Positions 25,261 to 34,362 of a stretch of DNA of 38,145 nt are shown here, in pieces. The position numbers and the translations under genes are program-made. The stretch is from Verrucomicrobiales bacterium (GTDB taxonomy: Bacteria > Verrucomicrobiota > Verrucomicrobiia > Limisphaerales > F1-12-MAGs170), in NCBI GenBank assembly GCA_005777315.1, contig SXMN01000274.1, forward strand, positions 1-38,145, in the 5' to 3' direction. How positions within the stretch are numbered: position 1 is the stretch's first letter; each line of letters begins with the position of its first letter. Under the pieces are notes generated by a model. That model was given only the letters and a program-made list of their open reading frames with translations. It was not told the origin of the DNA and ran no database searches.

Positions 25261-26505
25261 TTAACCGTTCGCTTTCCCGGCCAGTTCACTTCGGTTTTCG
25301 TAAACTTTCTCGAAAGCGTCCGCGATGTCTTCCATGTCCGCGCGAGGTCCAAGGAAAGTGCTTTGCTCAATCCAGATGCATTGCTCACGGCAGATCAAAT
25401 CGCTGTTTGGACAGTGCGTTTTTCGGTAGTCCAGCTTGCCTCGGATAGCAGACAGATACGGACCGAAAGCCTTGTTTAGGAACATCGGCTGGCGATGCAG
25501 GGAGATGGCGTAGCCGCCAGAGCAGGGGATTCCCTCGGCTTGCAGCGCTTTGATCACCGTGGCTCTTGAGGCTCCGAATTCCTTGCCATTCACGCGCAGC
25601 ATGAACAGGTGATAACTGTGGCGCGTGCAGGAGGCCGGTCGCAGCTGGGGATGAATTCCTGGCAGTTGCTTGATTCGTGATGCGAGATACTGACCGTTGC
25701 GGTCGCGGATTTTGGTCTGTGTTTCAAGGCGGTCGAGCTGGCTGTTCAGAACAGCTCCTTGGAATTCGCCGAGCCGGTAATTGCCCGCGAGGAGATGATG
25801 CTCATACCATGCGCCGGTGGGAATGCGTCCGCAGTTGTGAAGTGAACGACAGCGCTCCGCCAGATCGTCATCGTTGGTGGTGATGATGCCACCTTCGCCG
25901 GAAGTCAGGTTCTTACTCGATTGAAAGGAGAAGGAGCCCAGGTGCCCGAGCGAGCCGGCTGGCCGGTTCTTGAAGCTCGCGCCGTGTGCGTGCGCGGCGT
26001 CCTCGATGACTGTCAGATTCCGTTTCTTCGCCAGCTTCATGAGAGCAGTCATGTCCACCGGCTGACCCGCGAAATGAACTGGGATAATCGCCCGTGTTCG
26101 TGGAGTGATGGCGGCTTCGACAGCGGCGGGGTCGAGGTTGAACGTATTCAGGTCAATGTCGGCGAACACAGGCACCCCGTTCGCCTCGATGACAGCGGAG
26201 GCTGTGGAGTAAAACGTATATGGTGGGACGATCACCTCATCTCCGGATTCGAGCCCCGCGGCCATCAGACCGAGGCGCAGTGAAACGGTTCCATTGACCA
26301 CTCCGATCCCGTGACGGCAATCGTGCATGGCTGCAAAACGGCGTTCAAATTCGGCGACCTCCGCACCGTTAAGTTTTCCCCATTTGCCACTGCGGAGAGC
26401 GCGAAGCAGGCATCGTTCATCGGCTTTTCCGAAGACCGGCCACTGAGTGAACGGACGGGGGCGAATCGGGCTCCCGCCCAAAATTGCAAGTTTGGAAGAT
26501 TTCAT
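25261..26505 (-). CDS. DegT/DnrJ/EryC1/StrS-type PLP aminotransferase
   Basis: This 414-residue protein has the family pattern: NGTVSLRLGL, DEVIVPPYTFYSTASAV, VIEDAAHAHGA with D169, and SFQSSKNLTSGEGG with the PLP Lys K198. The C-terminal region has EGIPCSGGY. It should aminate a keto sugar or cyclitol, or act as a related dehydratase. It is the third gene of a run GH84 - GNAT - DegT (21-nt gap), which links amino-sugar or sugar-amine chemistry to the upstream pair. Substrate unknown. No N-terminal signal is present, so it is cytoplasmic. Confidence 0.9.
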   Translation of the reverse strand: MKSSKLAILGGSPIRPRPFTQWPVFGKADERCLLRALRSGKWGKLNGAEVAEFERRFAAMHDCRHGIGVVNGTVSLRLGLMAAGLESGDEVIVPPYTFYSTASAVIEANGVPVFADIDLNTFNLDPAAVEAAITPRTRAIIPVHFAGQPVDMTALMKLAKKRNLTVIEDAAHAHGASFKNRPAGSLGHLGSFSFQSSKNLTSGEGGIITTNDDDLAERCRSLHNCGRIPTGAWYEHHLLAGNYRLGEFQGAVLNSQLDRLETQTKIRDRNGQYLASRIKQLPGIHPQLRPASCTRHSYHLFMLRVNGKEFGASRATVIKALQAEGIPCSGGYAISLHRQPMFLNKAFGPYLSAIRGKLDYRKTHCPNSDLICREQCIWIEQSTFLGPRADMEDIADAFEKVYENRSELAGKANG

Positions 26506-26526
26506 TCTCTTTCAGGCTTCAGTGTT

Positions 26527-27153
26527 TCAGTGCAGCGATTTTCCCATGTAAATGCATCCATCATTTCCAGAACCAACACGGATCAACTCACGAAATCCAA
26601 GGCGCTGGTAGAATCCGAACGCCGGAATGTTCGCCATGCTCACACCCAGATGCGCTCCTGAAACACCGCGTTCTCGCAATTGGTTCATGACTGTTTCCAG
26701 CATGCGGCGACCGTAGCCCCGACCCTGGGCGCGTTTCATCAGGTCGATGTGAAGATGAGACGGATACGCTTCGTAAGGTTCGGGCGTGAAGTAATCGGGG
26801 TGATGATACAGATGGTGAACTTGCTGAACGCGATTCCATCGTGCCGTGTCGCCTTGAGGCTCGGGAAACTGCGCGCACAATTTCGGTCGCCATTCCATCT
26901 CATAACGCGAGTAGAAAGCTTTTGAATCAAATGCCCCAAGGGCGTAACCGCAGATGCCTTCGTTGTCTTCCAGAACAAGGCTCAACTCAGGTTCAAACGC
27001 AAGATATGGACCCACGAAAATCCTGCCGAGGGCGTCCGGATCTTCCTGGTAGAACGGCTCTCCGTCCTGACCGTAGTCGCCGGTCTTCAAGCAGACCTGA
27101 TAAGCGCCCGGTTCATCTCCAGCTCGGGCGCAGCGAATAGTGCAATCGTTCAT
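26527..27153 (-). CDS. GNAT acetyltransferase, homologous to the HAT-like domain of animal O-GlcNAcase
   Basis: The protein has 208 residues. Residues 60-73 (VLEDNEGICGYALG) nearly match the same segment of the human OGA C-terminal domain as I remember it (VLEDEDGICGYALG). It also shares the IRCARAGDEPGAYQVC and 'FYQRLGF' blocks. It has the acetyl-CoA loop RAQGRGYGRRM (141-151), which the human pseudo-HAT domain lacks. The start overlaps the GH84 stop by ATGA, and GH84 lies upstream, matching the domain order of the animal protein. It is probably an active N-acetyltransferase, perhaps on an amino sugar or a protein; the substrate is unknown. DegT follows 21 nt downstream. Confidence 0.85.
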   Translation of the reverse strand: MNDCTIRCARAGDEPGAYQVCLKTGDYGQDGEPFYQEDPDALGRIFVGPYLAFEPELSLVLEDNEGICGYALGAFDSKAFYSRYEMEWRPKLCAQFPEPQGDTARWNRVQQVHHLYHHPDYFTPEPYEAYPSHLHIDLMKRAQGRGYGRRMLETVMNQLRERGVSGAHLGVSMANIPAFGFYQRLGFRELIRVGSGNDGCIYMGKSLH

Positions 27154-28559
27154 GCAGAGGTGTCCGGTGCCGGGAGGTTTGCGGCGACATTGCCTTGTGC
27201 CGCGGTTTCACGGCTGGGCGCAAAGGTTCCATCGGAATGTTGAGTCAACAGGTGTTGAAGCCGCGGCACCATGCCGCCCCGGTAAGTGCCTGGAAGATGA
27301 AAGTCGGAGCGGCATGGCGTATCAGGAGTTCCGCCATCAACTTTTTGGCGGACGTAACTCAGCAATAGATCCAGCTCCTCGCGCAGCTCCCACAATCGAC
27401 GGCTCAACGCGTAGAATAAAGGGCGATGCCGAAGCTCCGTCAGGCGGGCGCAACAATCCCGCAGTTGGCTGGCGCGCTTGCGGAAGGCGATGACCTGTCC
27501 ACCCCATTTCCCAGGTTCAGCCGCTAAGAGTCGTCGGGTGGAATCATAGAATTCTTCCGCTTCCGCGCCTTCTTCATGAGGCAGATAAAAACAGTCCCCG
27601 AGAAGGACGAGGTCATGGATTGTCAGAGGATGGCCAACCGTTTCGAAGTAGGGCAGCCATTGGCGCATCGCATTCAGGTATGCTTTCCGGGCATGCCAGC
27701 TTCCATCGCAGTAAATGAATTCCGCCAGAGTGCGGAGAGGCACGTAGTTGAGGGGGAATTCATTGTTCGGATTGATCAGCAAACCGCTTACGGCACCCCG
27801 CAATCCTGGCGCTCTTCCGGAGTAAGGCCCGCAGTAAAACCGGCGTCCGTCATAATCGTTGGCGTGAAGGTTGTCCCAGATGAGTGGCTTGCGCCGCAGC
27901 ACCGCCGTTATTGTTTCAATGTGCGTCAGCGGAATCTCACGCGAGATGATTTCTGGTCCGGTCCAGAACACGTCGATTTCGGGCAATAGATTACGACCAA
28001 CGGTTTTCAGGTAGCCTTCACCCCCAAGCTTGCGCTCTGCCATCCGGTCGCAATAGGGCGTTGGACAAAAGAGCAATCTCCCGGTGACGTTACGTTCGCG
28101 CAGCCAGCCGAAGATCGCATTGGTCACGTGACACTGGGCGGCGGCGAACGAATCCCAGCGTTCGCAGTCCTGGGGTTCCATTCTGTCTGGAATGTCATCG
28201 AACAGCAGGGCGAAATCCTGGCACCCGAGCGCGAGCATCTGCTCGAAGCGCTTCTTCAAACACTCAAGTTCTGACTCCTGGCTGTACCGAATGTCCAGTC
28301 CCGGGCTCAGCGCGTAGATGAACCGGAGTTCACTTTGCTGGCAGCGCTCGATGATGGCGCGCAGAGATTCCTCCTCCGCCGGAAAGTAAGGTTCACGCCA
28401 GAGCGCCCGGTGTTTCAGGTCATCCTTTGGAGCGTAAAGGTAAGTGTTCAGCCCCCAGGCGCTCATCCAGTCGAACAATTCGAACCGTTCCGCCTGGGAC
28501 CAGGGCTGGCCATAAAAGCCCTCAATAACACCCGCGAGAAAGCCAGGTGCATGGCGCAT
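27150..28559 (-). CDS. GH84 beta-N-acetylglucosaminidase (O-GlcNAcase-like)
   Basis: The protein has 469 residues and begins directly with the catalytic barrel: FLAGVIEGFYGQPWS, NTYLYAPKDDLKHR (K46), FIYALSPGLDI, and the catalytic pair D121-D122 in LLFDDIPD. VIWDN-type LIWDNLHANDYDGRR and SGLLINPNNEFPLNY follow. These blocks closely parallel human OGA. The enzyme should remove beta-linked GlcNAc by substrate-assisted catalysis. The region after about 320 is probably helical stalk. No signal peptide is seen, so it may be cytoplasmic, unlike the exported hyaluronidase-type relatives. It overlaps the GNAT gene by ATGA. The natural target (glycoprotein, glycan fragment or recycled sugar) is unknown. 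Confidence 0.92.
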   Translation of the reverse strand: MRHAPGFLAGVIEGFYGQPWSQAERFELFDWMSAWGLNTYLYAPKDDLKHRALWREPYFPAEEESLRAIIERCQQSELRFIYALSPGLDIRYSQESELECLKKRFEQMLALGCQDFALLFDDIPDRMEPQDCERWDSFAAAQCHVTNAIFGWLRERNVTGRLLFCPTPYCDRMAERKLGGEGYLKTVGRNLLPEIDVFWTGPEIISREIPLTHIETITAVLRRKPLIWDNLHANDYDGRRFYCGPYSGRAPGLRGAVSGLLINPNNEFPLNYVPLRTLAEFIYCDGSWHARKAYLNAMRQWLPYFETVGHPLTIHDLVLLGDCFYLPHEEGAEAEEFYDSTRRLLAAEPGKWGGQVIAFRKRASQLRDCCARLTELRHRPLFYALSRRLWELREELDLLLSYVRQKVDGGTPDTPCRSDFHLPGTYRGGMVPRLQHLLTQHSDGTFAPSRETAAQGNVAANLPAPDTSA

Positions 28560-28689
28560 GGGAAGATTTTCGTTTTTCTTGATGACTCAAGTTACGAGAG
28601 CCACTCAGTTTCTGGCAAGACCCGGCGATGGGCTTCAACTTACGCCCAGATGCGAACTCGCCAGGTGGGGCGGGGTTGTCCTGCCTGCC

Positions 28690-29808
28690 TCAACGCGGCG
28701 CTACTGCCTTTTTCCGTTCCAAAGTGAGCGGAAAGCCCACGCCTCCTTGCCGCCAGTGTCCGACGAGTTTCCCATCGGACAACTCACCATGAAACGATGC
28801 TCTGAGCGCCTGCCATTCCATGTGCATCGTCCCATCCTCGAAAGTAATAATGTTCATTGGCAGGTCGCGTGCGCCTTGATCAATGCTGTCCATTGACCCG
28901 CTCAATTTCCCATCCGAGCCGCGAGCCACCTTCATCGTCAGCCGGAGTGTCGTGCCTTGAACCGTCAAGGCTCCGCTCCAGATGCCTTGTGGCTCCGACT
29001 CATTCTTCCACTCATAAACTGACGCATCGGTGGAAGGCGCGAACTCACCGGCATTCGCCCTGGTGAGCGTGAGTGGCATCACCCGGCCTCCTTGCTCCCA
29101 GTCGCCGACGATTTCCCTGCCATCCGCCTCCAATTTTCCATTAAAATTTCCGGCAATCTGCTGCAACTCGATGTCCAATGTCGGTTTGACGTAAGTGATC
29201 GCGGAGAACGGAAAATTGCGTGCCCCTTGATCGACGCTGTCCATTACTCCTGAAAATTTGCCATCCGGAGACTCGGCGATCTTGAAGACGAGCCGCATCT
29301 GCGCCTGCCCCAATGACAACGTGCCTTTCCACAATCCCTGGATTTCCGAACCCGCGCGTGGCTCGTAGTTCTTATCCACCGCTGTTGTGTCTGGCGCAGC
29401 AGGCTTCTGGCTCCGTTCCCAAACCAGCGGAGTATTCATCCTGAGTTGAGTCCACGTTCCGGCGATTTGTCTGCCGGTAGAATCGATCTTGCCCTCATAA
29501 CTGGCGGCCAGCGCCTTCATTCCCAAATTCAGGTTGCCGTTCGAATAAGTGATCTCGGGCACTGGAATGTCACGCACTCCCTGATCAAGACTGTCGAACG
29601 TGGCTGCAAGCCTGCCATCGGCCACCTTGGTAATGTCGATGCCCAGAGTGAGCGTGATCCCATTGACGGTGATCTTTCCGAGCCAGTAACCGGAGATGTC
29701 CGGCGCCGGCTTCTTTGAGCAACCAGTGGACAAGAAAAGAACAGCCGCCGACAGGAAGGAAGCAATTACAAGAGCGGTGGAAGGGTTCGAGTTGGGGTGG
29801 GTTCTCAT
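28690..29808 (-). CDS. Lipoprotein with three 95-residue tandem repeats
   Basis: The ATG at 29808 gives 372 residues; a second ATG at 29814 is possible. Lipoprotein signal LFLSTGC (C30). Three repeats follow (about 38-132, 156-250, 273-366), each starting G-x-W-x-G, containing DS-x-DQG-(A/V)-R-x-x-P and ending W-x-Q...PL-x-x-R. I recognise this unit from the N-termini of some alpha/beta hydrolases, where it precedes the catalytic domain, but no hydrolase is attached here. Lipid anchoring in a membrane is inferred; function unknown. It is divergent from recN (about 155 nt between the starts). Confidence 0.8.
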   Translation of the reverse strand: MRTHPNSNPSTALVIASFLSAAVLFLSTGCSKKPAPDISGYWLGKITVNGITLTLGIDITKVADGRLAATFDSLDQGVRDIPVPEITYSNGNLNLGMKALAASYEGKIDSTGRQIAGTWTQLRMNTPLVWERSQKPAAPDTTAVDKNYEPRAGSEIQGLWKGTLSLGQAQMRLVFKIAESPDGKFSGVMDSVDQGARNFPFSAITYVKPTLDIELQQIAGNFNGKLEADGREIVGDWEQGGRVMPLTLTRANAGEFAPSTDASVYEWKNESEPQGIWSGALTVQGTTLRLTMKVARGSDGKLSGSMDSIDQGARDLPMNIITFEDGTMHMEWQALRASFHGELSDGKLVGHWRQGGVGFPLTLERKKAVAPR

Positions 29809-29963
29809 GAGCATGCCTGCGATTTCTGGCAGGATTCCATCTCTGGATGAGGCGATCAATAGCAATGTCGTTTTCGAATGTTACGGTTTTTTAGTTACCC
29901 GCCGGTTCCACTTTCCTTTTGCTGATCCGGATGTGGATTGGCACAGTCGCTCCAGATCAAACC

Positions 29964-31667
29964 ATGCTCACAACGCTTCGGATCAGGAACCTCGCTCTAG
30001 TGGACGACCTTACCCTTGAGCTTCGCCCGGGATACAGCGCCATCACGGGCGAAACCGGCGCAGGCAAATCGATCATCATCGGCGCGCTCAATCTGGTGCT
30101 CGGAGAGCGTGCTGACCGGACGTTGATACGGAGTGGCGCGGAGCATTGCACGGTGGAGGCATCCTTTGACCTGACGGTGTTGCGCGCTCCATTGCCTGAA
30201 TTTCTAGCGGAGAACGGCCTGGAACCTTGTGAGGCCGGCCAGCTTCTTCTCAAGCGAACTTTTTCCGCTTCGGGCACGAACCGACAGTTCATCAATGGAT
30301 CGCCTGCCACTCTCCAGGTGCTTTTGAAAATGGGTGAATGGCTTGTCGATATGCATGGCCCGCACGACCACCAATCGCTCCTTGATCCGGCGAAGCAACT
30401 CGCAATCCTGGACGCCTTTGGCGGGCTGGAAGAGATTCGAGAGGAATTTGCAGCGCTCGCAAGGCGCAGATCGGCGCTGGAAGCGGAAAAACGCTCACTG
30501 ATCGTGGATGAGCGGACTTACGCGCAGCAATTGGATCTCCTGCGATTTCAGGTAAACGAGATTACTTCAGCGCGGCTGCGGGAGGATGAGGAGGTCGAAG
30601 TCGGTCAGGAACACCAGCGCGCGAGCAATTCGGCGAGGTTGCTCGAGTTAAGCCAGAGCGCGCTGGCGGCATTGGCGGATGACGAACATTCACTTGTCGC
30701 GCTTGCAAGTTCGATGGGCCGCGCCCTCCACGAACTTCAGAAGCTCGACGCAGGAACGGATCAAATGGTCCAGTTGCACGGGCAGGCCAGCGACATCCTG
30801 CGTGATCTTCAGAATGAGCTTGCCGCTTACGCAGACAAGCTGGATCTCGATCCAGCGCGGTTGCGCGAATTGGAGGACCGTCTCAACGTGATCCACTCCC
30901 TCAAACGTAAGTACGGCTCGACGCTCGCCGATGTGATTGCGTTTGGCGAAGAGGCGCGCAGCAAGCTTGCGAGTCTCGAACAACGTGATCAGGAGCTGGA
31001 ACGCATTCAAATGGAGCTGGCGAAACTGGACGGCCAGTTAACCGACAAAGGCCGTGATCTTTCGACGCGACGACGAAAGCAAGTTCCCCGGTTGAGCAAG
31101 GCCGTCAAAGATCATCTCGCGGATCTTGGATTCAAGCAGAGCCTGTTCGAGATCGCGCTGACATCGGCTCCATCCGGGGCGAAAGAAAGCCCCGCGGGAG
31201 CCAGGGAGTTCAGTATGACCGGATTCGATTCCGTCGAGTTCCAGTTTGCTCCGAACGTTGGTGAACCCGCGCGCGCCTTGCGAGCCATTGCCTCATCAGG
31301 CGAAATGGCGCGCGTGATGTTGGCCCTCAAGACGGCGTTGGCAGCCGAGGATGATGTGCCAGTGCTGATCTTTGATGAAGTGGATGCCAATGTTGGTGGT
31401 GAAACCGTCATGAACGTTGGTGAGAAAATGCGCGAGATCGCCCGGCAACGCCAGGTGCTCTGCATCACGCATCTGGCACCGGTGGCGGCGGGGGCCAGCG
31501 CGCACTATCGGGTCAGCAAGGAAATCAAATCCGGACGCACGATCTCAGACATCACCTTGCTGGACCGCAACCAACGTGTCGAAGAGCTTGCCCGCATGCT
31601 GGGTGGACACGGTGAAGCCGCTCTAAAGCATGCCCAGTCGCTGCTGACGGCCGCAGGGAAGAAGTGA
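29964..31667 (+). CDS. recN: DNA repair protein RecN
   Basis: The start at 29964 gives 567 residues, normal for RecN. The Walker A motif is GETGAGKS (29-36). FINGSPATL, a long central coiled coil (about 155-375), the signature IASSGEMARVMLALK and Walker B VLIFDEVDANVGGE follow. ITHLAPVAA completes the ATPase. RecN is a cohesin-like SMC protein that gathers DNA ends at double-strand breaks. It is a monocistronic plus-strand gene, divergent from the lipoprotein; a weak hairpin lies downstream. No SOS-type operator is visible in the short upstream region. Confidence 0.95.
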   Translation: MLTTLRIRNLALVDDLTLELRPGYSAITGETGAGKSIIIGALNLVLGERADRTLIRSGAEHCTVEASFDLTVLRAPLPEFLAENGLEPCEAGQLLLKRTFSASGTNRQFINGSPATLQVLLKMGEWLVDMHGPHDHQSLLDPAKQLAILDAFGGLEEIREEFAALARRRSALEAEKRSLIVDERTYAQQLDLLRFQVNEITSARLREDEEVEVGQEHQRASNSARLLELSQSALAALADDEHSLVALASSMGRALHELQKLDAGTDQMVQLHGQASDILRDLQNELAAYADKLDLDPARLRELEDRLNVIHSLKRKYGSTLADVIAFGEEARSKLASLEQRDQELERIQMELAKLDGQLTDKGRDLSTRRRKQVPRLSKAVKDHLADLGFKQSLFEIALTSAPSGAKESPAGAREFSMTGFDSVEFQFAPNVGEPARALRAIASSGEMARVMLALKTALAAEDDVPVLIFDEVDANVGGETVMNVGEKMREIARQRQVLCITHLAPVAAGASAHYRVSKEIKSGRTISDITLLDRNQRVEELARMLGGHGEAALKHAQSLLTAAGKK

Positions 31668-31681
31668 CCTGGTAACTTTCC

Positions 31682-31718
31682 AACCGGAGTTTATGGCCCC
31701 GGTTCACGTCCTGTTTTT
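31682..31718 (+). terminator. Weak candidate terminator after recN
   Basis: AACCGG (31682-31687) and CCGGTT (31699-31704) can pair, with a run of five T at 31714-31718. The T-run is ten nt away from the stem, so the match to a classical terminator is poor. Confidence 0.3.
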
Positions 31719-32164
31719 GCCTATGAACTGAGGCTTCAAGAGCAGCACCAGATACACAACCAACCACCACGCTGAGGACCGTCGACGCGAAGAGCGACTG
31801 CGGCAGGCCCGCCAGCAATGCCAGAACAAGCAGACTCCGTTGTTACCCCCTGGTGTGCATTGGACCCTCGAAGCCACCCAATGCATTATGATGCACTTGC
31901 GCTGTTTACACGCGGTCTGGACTCAAACCCTTGTGGAAGGCTCCATCCTGCTCACTCACCCACGCCGTGATGTCCAACTTTGATCTCTCAATGCTCAACA
32001 CCGATCGTAGTTGGACACGGTTTTGCAGGAGTTTCATACAATAACAATCAATCGGAAACCTTGGGAATTCGAGCCTGCGTCAGATCCTGCCAGCGCCGTC
32101 AGCCGCAGCAATATATCCTCAATTTATTACCGCTTGTAGGGCCCCGTTCCCGCTCAAAGCCGGT
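31719..32164. other. Intergenic stretch, no gene recognised
   Basis: About 450 nt between recN and the Wzc-like gene. On the minus strand, two overlapping frames give short hydrophobic runs (LLAGLPQSLFASTVLSVVV and AWWLVVYLVLLLK, about 31735-31840), which could be remnants of a membrane protein gene, but no family is recognised. There is an inverted TCCAAC/GTTGGA pair near 31975-32020. No promoter or RNA gene could be supported. Confidence 0.4.
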
Positions 32165-34342
32165 TCAATGGCCGTTTCGTGTCTTCACTGCGGCTTCCCC
32201 GACATCAGTCTTTTCCTTCGACTTGGGCTTGGAGCGGTCGGCCTTGGTCTTGTAATCGCTCGCGTAGTAACGGTTCTGGTAATAGTAATAGGAATAATAG
32301 TAGGAATCGCGACCTTCGAAATCGATGTCGTTCAGCACCACCCCCAGTATGTGAATGCCAGCATTTTGGACGCGTTGGACGGACTTGCGGGCGTGTTCAC
32401 GGCGGATCTTGTTGAACTTGGTCACGAAAAGTATCCCGTCCGCCATCGCCGAGATCACGAGCGGATCGCTCACGGCTGAAATAGGCGGACAGTCGAGAAC
32501 GATACGATCATATCCTTTGCCTGTCACTTGTAGGAACTCGCGCATCCGCTTGGATCCAATCAATTCTGAAGGATTGGCCGGCACGGAGCCGCAGCAGATG
32601 ACATCGAGGTTCGGCACCTCTGTCTTGTGAGTGATGCTGGCGAGGTCCGATGTTTCTTCGCTCAAGTAGGAGGAAAGTCCGGTTGGGCTGTGAAGCTGGT
32701 ACGCCTTGTGGACCGAAGGGCGACGCAAATCAGCATCAACAAGCAGGGTCTTCAGCCCTGTTTGAGCGAGGACAATCGCCAGATTTGAAGCCACAAGTGA
32801 TTTACCTTCCGACGGGATGGTGCTGGTCACGGCAAGCACACGAAACTTGTCAATCTTGTGCGTCAATGAAATCGTGGCCCGGATGGTACGAAAAGCTTCG
32901 GCAGCGTTCGACTGCGGATGCAGGTGAGCCTGAAGGTCGCGCTCGACAACGCTGTTCGTTTTGATGTTCGGAATATAACCAAGGAAAGGCAGGCGGAGGT
33001 AGGTTTCAACGTCATCCTGACTCTTGATGGAGTCATCAAGGTAATTGACGAAGAATGCGAGGCCGATGGCGACACCAAGTCCGCCGACAATTCCCAGAAG
33101 AATGGTCAGAACCCACCGAGGTTTGACCGCCTTCAGCGGTGCTTCAGCCGGATCGACAACTCGCATGTTGTTGATCTTGTTCTTGCTGGTGATGTCCGTT
33201 TCCTTAAGTCGGAGGAATACTGTCTTGTAGAGAAGATCGCTCTGATCCACATCCCTCTTGAGAACGTCGTATTGGATCTTCTTTTCCTTCAAGTTAAGCT
33301 GCCGTTGTTCCTGGGCTGCGACAAGCTTTTGGAGTTCGACCGCGTTCTGCCTCAAGATTGTCGCGTTGTTGCTCAACGATTGAACAAGGGAACTAGCCTG
33401 TTTTGCAATCGATGCTTTGAGGGATCCGATTTGTTCTTCGGCTTCCTGATATGCGGGGTGCTTGGTCTTGTATCGCTGCTTTATCGATGCAAATTTCGCA
33501 TCGAGAACTGCCAGCTCCTTGTTCAAAGCTGAGATTTCAGGATCCCTCTGAACCTGTGGGATTGTGTCCACCAAGGCACCCGCAGAAATCATCCGAGTCA
33601 CCTCATCGTTGATTTTCTGGGCCACCTCCGCCTGGCTGTTGGCGAGCGCATACTCCTGCTGATATTGCCTGAGTGCTTGAAAAACGATGTTCTCCGTGTC
33701 TTCAAAAGAGACGTTTTGTTCCTGCACGGAGTAGGATTGGAGATTCTTTTGAGCCTGCTCGAGCTGAAGCTTCTGGCTGGCTACTTCTGTTCGGAGTCGT
33801 GTGACGATGAAACTGGAGGAGCTGATCTTCTGATCCAGATTATTGTCGATGAATTTATTGACCAGCGTGTTTGCGATCAGCGCCGCCTTCTTGGCATCCG
33901 GGTGTTCAACCTTTACATCCACCAATCGGCTGAGACGGATAGGCGTTATTTGAAGGGTATCTGCAAGGGACTTCGCGATGTCCCCGCTTCGGGCGAAATG
34001 ATCGTCTTTCTGTAAATTAAGGCTGTTGGCAACAGATTGAAGCAGGGTGCGGCTCAAGAGGTTCTTGTACTGAGTCTGCAAATAATCCTGCTCCTGGTTG
34101 GCGGAAAAGTTGAGTCCTTCGACCCTGAGGATTCCTTCCGCCTCGCGATCAATTTGAATGCGCGCACCTGCCAGGTAGATCGGAGTGGCCTTGAAGAGGT
34201 AGATAAGGCTCAGTATAAAAACCGAAATGAACGCCGCGATCACCAGCCAGCGTCGCTCGAGAATGACGTGCCAGTAATGACGAAGGTTGACGGACTCCTC
34301 AGCGCCCGTCTGCCCTGACTGTTGGATTGATTCGTTCTCCAT
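32165..34342 (-). CDS. Polysaccharide copolymerase/tyrosine autokinase (Wzc-like)
   Basis: The ATG at 34342 gives 725 residues; a TTG at 34357 is the only extension. The Wzz domain starts near residue 15, with membrane span 1 at 32-50 and span 2 (VLTILLGIVGGLGVAIGLAFFV) near 405-428. Long coiled coils lie between. The kinase has Walker A (PSEGKS, about 505-512), A' (LLVDADLRRPS) and B (IVLDCPPI). The C-terminus carries a Tyr cluster (YYYSYYYYQNRYYASDYK, about 677-695), the autophosphorylation tail of BY-kinases. The protein controls chain length and export of an exopolysaccharide. It is the third gene of the operon, 20 nt after the Wza-like gene. No glycosyltransferase gene follows in the window. 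Confidence 0.92.
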   Translation of the reverse strand: MENESIQQSGQTGAEESVNLRHYWHVILERRWLVIAAFISVFILSLIYLFKATPIYLAGARIQIDREAEGILRVEGLNFSANQEQDYLQTQYKNLLSRTLLQSVANSLNLQKDDHFARSGDIAKSLADTLQITPIRLSRLVDVKVEHPDAKKAALIANTLVNKFIDNNLDQKISSSSFIVTRLRTEVASQKLQLEQAQKNLQSYSVQEQNVSFEDTENIVFQALRQYQQEYALANSQAEVAQKINDEVTRMISAGALVDTIPQVQRDPEISALNKELAVLDAKFASIKQRYKTKHPAYQEAEEQIGSLKASIAKQASSLVQSLSNNATILRQNAVELQKLVAAQEQRQLNLKEKKIQYDVLKRDVDQSDLLYKTVFLRLKETDITSKNKINNMRVVDPAEAPLKAVKPRWVLTILLGIVGGLGVAIGLAFFVNYLDDSIKSQDDVETYLRLPFLGYIPNIKTNSVVERDLQAHLHPQSNAAEAFRTIRATISLTHKIDKFRVLAVTSTIPSEGKSLVASNLAIVLAQTGLKTLLVDADLRRPSVHKAYQLHSPTGLSSYLSEETSDLASITHKTEVPNLDVICCGSVPANPSELIGSKRMREFLQVTGKGYDRIVLDCPPISAVSDPLVISAMADGILFVTKFNKIRREHARKSVQRVQNAGIHILGVVLNDIDFEGRDSYYYSYYYYQNRYYASDYKTKADRSKPKSKEKTDVGEAAVKTRNGH

Positions 34343-34362
34343 ACGTGCTCGGCTCAACTCTC

